Position numbers and translations under genes: made by a program. Positions 55,441-63,680 of a stretch of DNA of 64,000 bases are shown here, piece by piece. The stretch's first letter is position 1. Each line of letters begins with the position of its first letter. Origin of the DNA: Chlamydoabsidia padenii (taxonomy: Eukaryota; Mucoromycota; Mucoromycetes; Mucorales; Cunninghamellaceae); NCBI GenBank assembly GCA_025330725.1, contig JAIWND010000053.1:1-64000 (forward strand), read 5' to 3'. The notes under the pieces are model-generated. The model did no database searches. It was not told the DNA's origin and saw nothing but the letters and a program-made list of their open reading frames with translations.

Positions 55441-56215
55441 CTAGGTAAAGGAGATGGTCCTTGGTCGATGGCAGTAGCTTGTTGTCGATTCCACATTTTC
55501 AGGGCACCACTCAATAGGGCCCTCCGCAGTTAAATTAGCAAACCAATACAGATCACCTTGAGTCATACCCACCACCACCATCACACAAGGATGCCATAAA
55601 GAAGATCATCATCAACAGGATCAAGATTTTATAGAATGATACCGGTTTATTCTTGAGTGAGTAAAAGATTACGCCTGATACATATTACTTTAGAGTTGAT
55701 ATTCGTTAGATAAGCACTAAAGTAATTATTCGTCCCAAGGGAAGGAAGTAGTCGATACCCAATTTACCTATCCGCATAAATAGTAAAAGTGACCCATTGT
55801 CGATTTATTCAAGTCCAGATGAGTTGATGTTTGTCCTACTGATTTCCCAAGTAAAGAAAAAAAAAACATGTTGTTTCGTAGAGGATGGTGAATCGTTATT
55901 GTTATCATCAGTTCCAAAAGGTCGCAGGTTGTATTGGTAAGTATTGATATGTCTTGTCCAGTTGTTCGTCGAGCTGTTCACGACACATAGTAATACCAGC
56001 AAGGTGCGATTAGGTGGGGCATAAGTCCTATAATAATAAAAAGCAAATGAGTAAACAAAATACAATTATTAATGTGTTCTAGAATGGTGATCTTTTTTTT
56101 AAAAGGGAGGAGGGATTATAACTTACCTGGAAAATGACAATGTCAAACGAATGATTACGTCCAGGGTATGCACTTGAAGCAGAAGGAGAAGAAAAAGAAA
56201 AAGAAGAAAGGTTAG
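55441..56215 (-). pseudogene. Possible remnant of an FAD-dependent monooxygenase-like gene
   Basis: On the minus strand a C-terminal piece GDLYWFANLTAEGPIEWC runs to TAG at 55441-55443. The DLYWFA... pattern recalls the FAD-domain strand of flavin monooxygenases (D/R-VYWFA). Farther upstream are separate coding-like scraps: RTYAPPNRTLLVLLCVVNSS (about 55980-56020), preceded by a GTAAGT...TATAG intron and AYPGRNHSFDIVIFQ. The scraps do not join into one frame and stops lie between them. Weak, offered as a remnant only. Confidence 0.25.
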
Positions 56216-56246
56216 CACATTTAATCAAGTTCTTGTTACGTTCAAG

Positions 56247-56292
<46 letters not shown>
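56247..56292. repeat. Poly(A) tract of about 46 bases
   Basis: Uninterrupted A run; the longest in the window. Length may be affected by assembly. Confidence 0.9.
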
Positions 56293-56293
<1 letters not shown>

Positions 56294-56511
56294 AGCTCCC
56301 AGATATTTTAAGTTTTGGATTTTTTCAAGTCCCGATACTGATGCCACTTGAAGTTTTTCCACAAAGCTCATGCACATTTGCTAATCCCCTTGTTCAAGAC
56401 TGTTTAGTGCATGGAGCTAAATGTTATCCTTTACAAGACATACTTTGGCACAATACAAGCCATGCTATGATAGAAGACGGGAAAAGATAACTATTCGGAT
56501 TTGAATCTCCG

Positions 56512-56538
56512 ACGTTGAGCTTTATATAAAACCAAGCA
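56512..56538 (+). promoter_or_regulatory. Upstream Pol III promoter block of tRNA-Leu
   Basis: Reads CCGACGTTGAGCTTTATATA followed by CAAGCA (56533-56538). Same block as upstream of tRNA-Arg genes at 61766-61794 and, inverted, 6835-6866. Confidence 0.75.
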
Positions 56539-56555
56539 CAAAAATTTTCATCAGA

Positions 56556-56638
56556 GGTGATATGGCCGAGTTGGTCTAAGGCGCCGCACTCAAGTTGCGG
56601 TCTCGCAAGAGGCGAGGGTTCAAATCCCTCTGTCACCA
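56556..56638 (+). tRNA. tRNA-Leu (anticodon CAA)
   Basis: 83-nt class II tRNA. Acceptor GGTGATA/TGTCACC, D arm GCCGAGTTGGTCTAAGGC, anticodon stem CCGCA/TGCGG with loop CTCAAGT (CAA, reading UUG), a long variable arm and T arm GAGGGTTCAAATCCCTC. No intron, although many eukaryotic tRNA-Leu(CAA) genes have one. A T5 terminator follows. An LTR-like relic begins 65 bp downstream. Confidence 0.95.
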
Positions 56639-56702
56639 CTTTTTGGATGCCAGTCAGCGGAGTTTGATATTGTTTTCCTTTTTGGGTGTGCCAACTCCCT
56701 TT

Positions 56703-57065
56703 TGTTGCGGCTATAACTGGTATATGTTATGGTGACAAGGGTAGTAAAAGTGGTTTATGCTTGTATAAAATGTAGTGAGTACCAGAATCTTTTTAGTAAG
56801 ATTCAACCTTTAAGATGTACTTGAATGTACTTGGTAATTTAAAAAAAAAAAAGATCGATCGAGGCAAGTCGGGATTTGGATATATAATAAAAAGAGGCTC
56901 TTGCTCCAAAGTAAGGGCAATAAAGACAATAGTTACACTTGTCAAGTAACTTGATATTAAGAGAGAAGCTAAAGAAGACCTTTTTGGTTTTGTACTCAAG
57001 TTTTTATTTTTGAGAACTTGAAAACTAAAGAAAAAGTTTTTGAATTGAAAAAAGCTGGGCTATTT
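56703..57065 (-). repeat. Gypsy LTR-like relic downstream of tRNA-Leu
   Basis: Its end TGTTGCGGCTATAACT matches the right-arm LTR end TGTTACGGCTAAACTT (62373). Reading inward, GTAGTGAGTACCAGAATC, ATTCAACCTTTAAGATGTAC, TTGAATGTACTTGG and an AAGTCGGGATTTGG block follow in the same order as in the 62373-62949 unit. Minus-oriented relative to the element. Confidence 0.65.
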
Positions 57066-57611
57066 AGACTAAGTGAATTCAGGGGTGGATTCAATGATCG
57101 AAGGATAACTAAAACGAATAAAAATATAATTGAAAGATAATATAGATTTATAAATGGTACTAATCGTGAGATGACATGATCGAGTTGCTATTCAGTCGAG
57201 AGAACCCAGTCAATGATATCGTGGTATCCACCTAGCACGTCTGTCGAAGTTTCGTCGTCGATATTCACAACACTTTGCTTTGGCTACTTTGGTAAAAAGC
57301 ATGTAAAAAGTTTGTTTTAGAGCGGGTATGACAACTTTTGTAGTTAAAACATTATCCTTCATTAACAATTAAGCAAATGAAACTGTAACTAATTATCATG
57401 CTAGTATCATTTTTATATGACAGTAGTAGTAGTAACCCGAAAGTAATAAATATAAAATATATGATATCTACATAAAACAACAGCTTCTTTATTATATTGT
57501 ACTGTACATAATATAAACTAGGTGTGGAGGGGAGGGGGATAATATCAAGTTAAAAGCTATTTGGTGATGTCCCAAGTAATGGTAGGTGGGTTTTTGATAC
57601 TATGGGGTAAA
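57066..57611. other. Intergenic, nothing recognised
   Basis: AT-rich, with AGTAGTAGTAG at about 57423 and G/A-rich DNA near 57527. Contains the 3' flank of the TRAPP subunit gene. Confidence 0.5.
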
Positions 57612-58422
57612 CTATTTTGCAATTTTAATTTGGAAGGTGCCTATAACAAAAAAAGAAAGAAAAAAAAAAAGGTTAGTAAAGGGTGGAGTATCCATCATGA
57701 TAAGTATACTTACATTGTGGTAGATTTGACGTTTCAGCTACAACAACACTTGTTACACCTAGATTTGCCAATGCACCGCGAATGATACCACAAGGGAACC
57801 ATAGATACTACAATGATCATATACAATTAAACGTCCATTCTGTTCATTCTAATCATTTTCCATTTTACCGGTGTCGCCTTTTTTGCCGTGTCCGCACCCC
57901 CTACATCGGTTGATAATCGCATAAACCACCTAAAGCTATTGTCCTGAAGTACATAAACACCCTACCACAATATCACGTCTGTTAATATCATCCATTATCC
58001 ATTCCTTTTTTTTCTTCTTCTTTTTTACCCTGTGATTTGTTTTCAAGTTATCGATTTGTTTCTTAAACATGATGCTCCAGAGATCTTTACAGATGAATTT
58101 GACAACATCCAAAGTGTCGACGAAGCGGGGTCTGTCTTTTGTGAATCTGTAGTATAAAAAAGTAATAAGTCATGTTGCTATTACTATAGTATGTGCATGT
58201 GTTTTTTTACCTTTCTATCAAACGTTGTCCAACAGAGTAACCCAAGGTTTCCAGTTTATAAAATACAGCGTCAATATCAGCATCCGGTTCAGTGATTGTT
58301 GTTCTGCAAACAGTATCGACCATTTCTATAAGGAATAAATCCATGCAACTTTCGCTAACAAGTTGTTGCTGTAAAGGTTGTTGTGGATATGTAGTGTTAT
58401 CTTCACTGTAATTGGTCGCCAT
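57612..58422 (-). CDS. TRS33: TRAPP complex subunit Trs33/TRAPPC6
   Basis: Five exons (58211-58422, 58029-58146, 57869-57961, 57714-57807, 57612-57640) give 181 aa. The Bet3-family fold is clear: [65 protein letters not shown], then [40 protein letters not shown] at the end. Only the splice to a 29-nt last exon gives the family's CxFQ-type ending. Part of the TRAPP tethering complex acting on Ypt1/Rab at the Golgi. Short divergent promoter shared with YIPF6. Confidence 0.94.
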
Positions 58423-58596
58423 TGGCCGAGTGGATATCGAGAGAGTAATAAATGATGGGAAGAAGAAGGAAAAATGAAAAGAGAGGGCGAGTTGAGATGG
58501 TATTGATTATTTTTAAAATCCCGCATACATTTTTTTTATAAAAATCTTGGCTTTTTCGTTTTTTTTTTTTCGTCCTTCTTTTACATATCCATCATA
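58423..58596. promoter_or_regulatory. Compact bidirectional promoter TRS33 / YIPF6
   Basis: 174 bp between start codons. Centrally it holds TTTTAAAATCCCGCATAC (58511-58528), a full copy of the dispersed AAATCCCG motif, 94 and 74 bp from the two starts, and TTTTTTTATAAAAATC beside it. Confidence 0.55.
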
Positions 58597-59790
58597 ATGT
58601 TATCTTCGAATCATAATCAGCCAATAACAAACGAGTACGACAATCCCTTTGCGTCTTCTTCTGATCCTTACTCCACCTTTATTGAACCTGACTTGGATTT
58701 AACAGGACAATCCACTCGCCAACCTACACAACCAGCGACTCAATCCACACCACCTGCTTATACCAACCCCTTTGCTAATCCTGCACTTTCTGGGAACATT
58801 GGTAGCTCAACACGACCTAAAACTCAACCTTCGAATGCTCCTTCTACAAGTTATGAATATACTGGTGAAGACACTTTGGATGAGCCCGTCTCTGTTACCA
58901 TCGTAAGTTTGTTATCTTTTTATACGTTGGTCACTTTCTTTTATTTGCTAACAATCCTTCTCCTTCTTCTTCTCCAGTTACGCGACTTGAAAAAGGTGGC
59001 AAATAAAATGTTGCAGGTACTTCATCCAAAAGGTGATAGACATGTGTTACGGGATTGTAAGTAAAAGTGTATAAGGACATGATTCTGACTCATCACCGTG
59101 CTAACTAACTTGACCTCTCTCTCTCTCTATCTCTTTGCACTGATAGGGGATTTGTGGGGTCCTTTACTACTTTGTCTGTCTCTTGCCATGTAAGTCAACT
59201 GAACTAATACCAAACTAATCCTTGCTCATCTGGCCAACCTTTTTATATTCTTAATAGAACCTTGAGTACCAGGGCTCCCGCTGATCAAAGCGTATCTATT
59301 TTTACTGGCGTTTTTGTGATTGTTTGGCTTGGCGCGGCTGTTGTGACAGTCAATGCAAAACTTCTTGGTGGTGCTGTGTAAGTAATGTTGTTAAAGAGAA
59401 GGGGAAATTATGTTACATTGACTAAATCCATCAACCTTTTTTTTTTTTTTTTGGGAGGGGAATTATAATATAGGTCATTCTTCCAATCTGTCTGTGTTAT
59501 AGGTTATTGCTTATTTCCTTTGGTTGCAGCATCCATTGTATCTATCTTTATACATTTGATCTGGGTACGCCTACCAATAGCTGTTGTGACTTTTACCTGG
59601 TCAACTTATGGTAATGAATCAATAGCATTCATTGGTCTAATCTTACTAAAACTCTTCTTTCCTTTTTTTTATAGCCTCTGTTGGATTCCTATCTGAATCA
59701 CAAATCAACTTGAATAATAGACGGGCTCTTACTGTTTATCCTCTTTGTCTCTTTTACATGGTGATCTCTTGGCTTATTTTAGTATCTTGA
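58597..59790 (+). CDS. YIPF6: Yip1-domain Golgi membrane protein, YIPF6-like
   Basis: Six exons (58597-58902, 58978-59056, 59147-59189, 59258-59377, 59474-59610, 59675-59790) give 266 aa. The first 100 residues are Pro/Ser/Thr/Asn-rich and cytosolic. DTLDEPVSVTILRDLKKVAN and VLHPKGDRHVLRDWDLWGPL then lead into about five membrane segments (LLLCLSLAITLSTRAPADQS, FVIVWLGAAVVTVNAKLLGG, FFQSVCVIGYCLFPLVAASI). The DLWGPL and GYCxFPL motifs are diagnostic for the YIPF family. Cycles in early secretory/Golgi membranes with Rab GTPases. Functionally close to its TRAPP neighbour, but probably coincidental. Confidence 0.93.
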
Positions 59791-60300
59791 TTCCAATTAC
59801 CCCCTCCCCATCCACGTACCTTTAGTCTATAGACAGCAACACACACACACACACACATATATGTCACTTTATTAAACCATTCTTCTATTATTGTTATAAA
59901 AATAAAATTATGCACATGTGTACTTTTAGGTGATGATCTTCTCCAGCAGTACATATGGCATTAATAATAGTCTTATATAAACTTGATCCATTCAAATGTT
60001 GAATATTGCGTGGATCAGATTAGTTATCATACTGTGAAGTAACGACAACAGGAATATGGATAATAAAGAAGACAAGTAGAATGTTTGTTGGTCATTAAAG
60101 GATAAATCCAAGTTATATGATGCTATGCTGATAAGGTAAATCAATTGTATCACACAACATTGGACAAGAAAATATATTAAGCAGTAAAAGACTAGCAAAT
60201 GATACTACTATACCATACATATTATTCACACTAATGAAATACATCATACCTAACATCATATATTTCTTCTTATCAGATATATAAACCCTTCTTTTTTCTA
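59791..60300. other. Intergenic AT-rich DNA
   Basis: A short (AC)n run at 59840-59857 then TATATATG; AATAAAATTATG at 59901. No gene or recognised repeat until the LTR-like copy. Confidence 0.5.
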
Positions 60301-60617
60301 GTTGTAAAATATAGGGTTTTGTAGAATAAAAATGGATGCATATAAAATATAAAAGAAAGACAAGTACGGTGAGAATCCTTCCTAGCCTTTATTTATGAAG
60401 AGTAAAAAGTAGATGAAGAATGATATGTTAACGGGAGAAAAGAACTATTTATACATGTATGTGATTTTATGAGACGAGTAGTAAGGACCAATTGCAATCA
60501 TTAATTGATCATGAAGTTACGATGGAAAGTTTCTTTTGATGTGATGTATCATGGAAAACATTGTTCTGTCTTGCAATGGTGTGATACGGTGTTTGTATTG
60601 AAACCCTGCATGACAGA
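60301..60617 (-). repeat. Solo-LTR-like repeat, right copy (inverted)
   Basis: Reverse complement of the unit at 8170-8483. Shared landmarks are CGGTGAGAATCCTTCCTAGCCTTTA (60369-60393; given here as CGGTGAGAATCC and TTCCTAGCC), TATTTATACATGTATGTGATTTTAT reduced to CTATTTATACATGTATGTGA, GGACCAATTGCAATCATTAA, CTTTCCATCG complement, and the terminal CATGACAGAACA. Spacing between landmarks is the same in both copies to within a few bases. Confidence 0.7.
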
Positions 60618-61163
60618 ACAATAGATCATGATGCTTCTCTTTTTATAATCATTTAACGTATAAGTTTTTGTTCGTACGATCGGAGACAGACTGACTGTGT
60701 CGATCGTCGATCTCTTTCTTTTTTATTTTAAATCCCGCTTCGAGGCATGATGCTTCGGGGCGGGCTTTATCTTTTATTAATTGAATTTTGCATAATACGA
60801 CACTAGTAAACGGCCGTTCCTTGTTGGGCCCCAGCCCCTCCCCCCTCTTTGTCGGGGCACCCACTGCCGCTTGCAGAATTTCCATCCATCCATTCATGCA
60901 TCTGACTAAATTCCATTTCAAAGACAGGCTTCTAGCCAAGTCGCTAGTAAAGTAATAAAAGCCTATGACTTGATCTCATTATATTTTTTTCACTGTTAGC
61001 TTACTTTATTTTGTTTTATCTACAAAAAGACTTTGGATTTTTTTTTTCAATGTCGAATGCCTCCCCCTGTAGACCAGTTCTAGCGGTCGGAAATAGTTTG
61101 TCGGATCAGGAAAATCATGCATAACTGAGTTTTAAATTGAAATCCCGAAATTGCTGGCACGGC
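60618..61163. other. Repeat-poor spacer with motif copies
   Basis: Holds TTTAAATCCCGCTTCGAGG (60728-60746) and AAATTGAAATCCCGAA (61134-61149), two copies of the dispersed motif, and a GC-rich stretch at 60818-60876. The 96-codon minus frame here has no known product. Confidence 0.45.
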
Positions 61164-61415
61164 TCACAGCGGTCTAATATGTACTATAAAAATTGGAATT
61201 TGAAAAATATGATTCAAATCCCGCCAGATAATGTGTAATATGCCAATTGTGGAGTCGTCTAGCTGTATCATCCAGTAGTTGTGTAGAAGCAAAATATTGT
61301 AACAAATCTTCTTCCAACAGGTTTCAAGTGGAATATTTTGTTCTTCAGCCAAGTTTTTTACTTGCTTAAGCCAAGGGCGAATGCTTTCCTTGGGGTTGTA
61401 TTGTGGTAAGGTCAA
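61164..61415 (-). pseudogene. Retrotransposon gag-like fragment
   Basis: The minus-strand frame of 83 codons starts MTLPQYNPKESIRPWLKQVK and continues NLAEEQNIPLETCWKKICYN, then after a duplicated stretch DDSTIGILHIIWRDLNHIF. The pattern of an aromatic/Pro start, W-L-x-x-V, an alpha-helical middle and A/I-x-x-W is typical of Ty3/gypsy Gag capsid. Too short to be functional; no zinc knuckle. Confidence 0.5.
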
Positions 61416-61765
61416 GCGATCGGAGTTTCATTGTCTTATGCTGTTGGTTTTTTGACATTCATGCATTTTCAAATCCAAATGGTTTTAAATCCCGACCAAT
61501 CATTTTTTATTCATCGCACGGCATATAAATAGCTAACTGGCAGATCTGGTGTGACATGACGGAGTTTCAAATAAGAGCTCGTTTGGATCAGAGAGAATAG
61601 GTCATCGCTCAGGAACTCGATGATTACAGGTGGATGATTACTTTTCGGCTTAATGTAATCTTTCACAAAGTAACTCGGTATTTGAATACAAAAGCCATTA
61701 TTGTAGACAAGATCCTTGTAAGCAAGGTTCCCTTATCTTATTAAAGATCCATATATTTTAATCTC

Positions 61766-61794
61766 CGACGTTGAGATTTATATAGAAGCAAGCA
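61766..61794 (+). promoter_or_regulatory. Upstream Pol III promoter block of tRNA-Arg
   Basis: CCGACGTTGAGATTTATATA then CAAGCA (61789-61794). The TATA-like box ends 28 nt before the tRNA at 61812. The next tRNA has TTTATATT at 61942-61949, again 28 nt upstream. Confidence 0.75.
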
Positions 61795-61811
61795 ATTTTT
61801 CCCTCAACTGA

Positions 61812-61885
61812 GGGACTATGGCCCAATTGGACAAGGCGTCTGACTACGAATCAGGAGATTCCAGGTTCGACCCCTGGTAGTCTCA
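61812..61885 (+). tRNA. tRNA-Arg (anticodon ACG)
   Basis: Same 74-nt gene as at 6580 and 6744, here on the plus strand. T6 terminator follows. The spacer to the next copy contains CACGTG, as in the left pair. Confidence 0.95.
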
Positions 61886-61976
61886 TCCTCACTTTTTTGC
61901 ACCCATTTTCAAAATGTCACGTGCTTTTTTGTAAAAGGTGGTTTATATTAAACCCAGCGATTTTTCTAACAGTTGA

Positions 61977-62050
61977 GGGACTATGGCCCAATTGGACAAG
62001 GCGTCTGACTACGAATCAGGAGATTCCAGGTTCGACCCCTGGTAGTCTCA
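61977..62050 (+). tRNA. tRNA-Arg (anticodon ACG)
   Basis: Fourth copy. T7 terminator, then the GACGCCGTTCAGCGGCG hairpin that also follows the left outer copy. Confidence 0.95.
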
Positions 62051-62065
62051 CACTCAATTTTTTTG

Positions 62066-62082
62066 ACGCCGTTCAGCGGCGT
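62066..62082. other. Hairpin downstream of tRNA-Arg, right copy
   Basis: ACGCCG-TTCAG-CGGCGT, the mirror of 6550-6566. Confidence 0.6.
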
Positions 62083-62372
62083 TTAAAATGTTCTCCTGTC
62101 GGCGGACGGATGTTGGTCTAATAGGTATCTGTGTTGTAGTATATTATTTGGTTGGGACAGTTGAATATTGTCTAAAGCTTGTTCTTTATTTTTTATGGAA
62201 TAAGAGACATATTTATACTATTTCTAATATCCAAGATTATATAATATAAAGTAGATTATGGAAGGATCGAGATTGTAGTGGATTAAAAGTGAAGTAAAAA
62301 TGAAAGAAGAGAAACAACCAGCTACCAAGAATTAAACCACCGTCCAGATTAGTCCCGACATCCAGTTGATAC

Positions 62373-62949
62373 TGTTACGGCTAAACTTGAGTTTGTAAAA
62401 GTGTGTTTTGGATGTATGAAGTAGTGAGCACCAGAATATTTTTGGTTTTGATTCAACCTTTGAGATGTACTTGAATGTACTTGTTAAATAAGAGAGAGAG
62501 AAAAAGAGAATCCCAATTTGGAAAGCGGGATTTAAAAATAAAAATAGATGTAGATCTTGCACCAAAGTAAGATCACGAAAGACAATAGTTGCGCTTGTAT
62601 GGTAACAATAAATAAGACAAATGGCAATAGTAAAGCCAATAAAAGTAGATCTTGTATCAAAGTAAGATCACAAAAGACATAGTTACACTTGTTAAGTAAC
62701 TTGATAGACAAAGTGAATAGTCAAAGAGAAAAGCTCTTGTTAAGTTTTTTGGTGTTGAGAAACTTATTTACTGAAAAACTAAAGATTCAAAAAAGTTGAG
62801 GGGGGGGAGAGGGGTATTTATACTATTTCAAAAATAAGGTTATGTGCATGTGTGGCCGGCAGCAAAATTTAATTCCCCTCCCAGTTCATGAGTTCGTTGA
62901 TTCTGAACAGTTCATTTTCGAACGCTGCAAGCGTTCCATCTTCAATATC
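62373..62949 (-). repeat. Gypsy LTR-like unit, right arm
   Basis: Reads on the minus strand from just after a polypurine run (GGGGGGGGGC, complement of 62951-62960) through AGTATAAATACCCCTC (about 62812-62827), ATCCCGCTTTCCAAATTGGG (about 62510-62530), AAGGTTGAATCAAAACC and TTCTGGTGCTCACTAC to GCCGTAACA. Order and wording match 3023-3450 and the 4773 end of the left series. An internal near-duplicate (GTAGATCTTG.A.CAAAGTAAGATCAC at about 62550 and 62645) is seen. Confidence 0.7.
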
Positions 62950-63228
62950 CGCCCCCCCCCCTCGATAAGACGTGCCTCCATTTTGCCACCAGTCGTCATT
63001 TACTTCGAGTTCCCTGTGATTTTGTTGGCGCAAAGCATGATAATTAACACCGCCAAAAAGTTCGCCAACCATTTCTTTCATCCCACGCTTATATGTTATA
63101 CCATTGCCGATCAATTCTTTATGCCCCTTTTGTATGAGTGCTGGCACTACCACTTCCCTAATATACGTAGCCTTCTTTAACATCCAGTATCTCCTCTTAC
63201 AGGTGAGTTCAAAGATTTCCGACTTCAT
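62869..63228 (-). pseudogene. Unknown ORF of a gypsy-type element (right arm)
   Basis: 119 codons, open. Conserved with the left-arm ORF: CKRRYWMLKKATYIREVVVP, ALIQKGHKELIGNGITYKRG, MKEMVGELFGGVN, NGGTSYRGGGADI and ELFRINELMNWE. It lies between RNase H and the LTR-like unit of the same minus-oriented element, overlapping the polypurine tract and LTR start. No zinc-finger or DDE triad visible, so not an obvious integrase. Classed as a remnant because the element is incomplete, but the frame itself is intact. Confidence 0.55.
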
Positions 63229-63476
63229 CTCCTACTATTTCGCTTTCTCATGATCAGCCTGTTCAGTAGGATCAAGAGACCAGAAGTCACTGTCTACTAA
63301 AATATGTTATTATAATGATAGAAATGCTTTTAACAACTTCGTTCGATTGATGTATGTGAAATGTGATCAAATGTGGTTTTTCGGGATTTAAATTTTGCAT
63401 GAATGTCGTTTTGGCTTTTTTTTTTTTTTTTTTTTAGTACAAATGAATCTCAATGGTTCATTTTTTCTTCTTCTCA
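63229..63476. other. Spacer inside the right gypsy remnant
   Basis: Contains TCGGGATTTAAATTTTGCAT (63381-63400) and ATGTCGTTTTGGC, mirrored at 2518-2548, and a T run at 63418-63435. Confidence 0.55.
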
Positions 63477-63680
63477 TCAATAGCCAAGTCGTGATAGAAA
63501 ATCAGGTGCCTCTTGCTTGCGCCCACTTCTATACTTGATTTCGAAATCATAATCGGCCAGGTACTGTATCCAACTTGCCACTATGCCAGTCATCTTGGGT
63601 GTTTGTATTAACCATTTTAAAGGTAAATAATCTGATATAACAGTAAACTTTCCCGACAGATAAGGTCTGTAGTGTTGGTG
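63477..63680 (-). pseudogene. Ty3/gypsy RNase H C-terminal fragment
   Basis: An open frame reads HYRPYLSGKFTVISDYLPLK then WLIQTPKMTGIVASWIQYLA, DYDFEIKYRSGRKQEAPDFL and SRLGY before TGA. The SDYLPLKWL and RSGRKQEAPDFLSR segments are the classical end of gypsy RNase H. It complements the RNase H start preserved at 2101-2210 on the other arm. The rest of the polymerase is outside or lost. Confidence 0.85.

Noticed and set aside
56232..56490. Poly-Lys protein at the A46 tract
   Set aside because: Pure homopolymer translation.
8484..60300. Whole interior as cargo of a giant mobile element (Starship-like)
   Set aside because: Contents are essential single-copy-type housekeeping genes in normal arrangement; no tyrosine recombinase or other captain gene is visible. 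Inverted arms are better described as duplicated tRNA/LTR loci.
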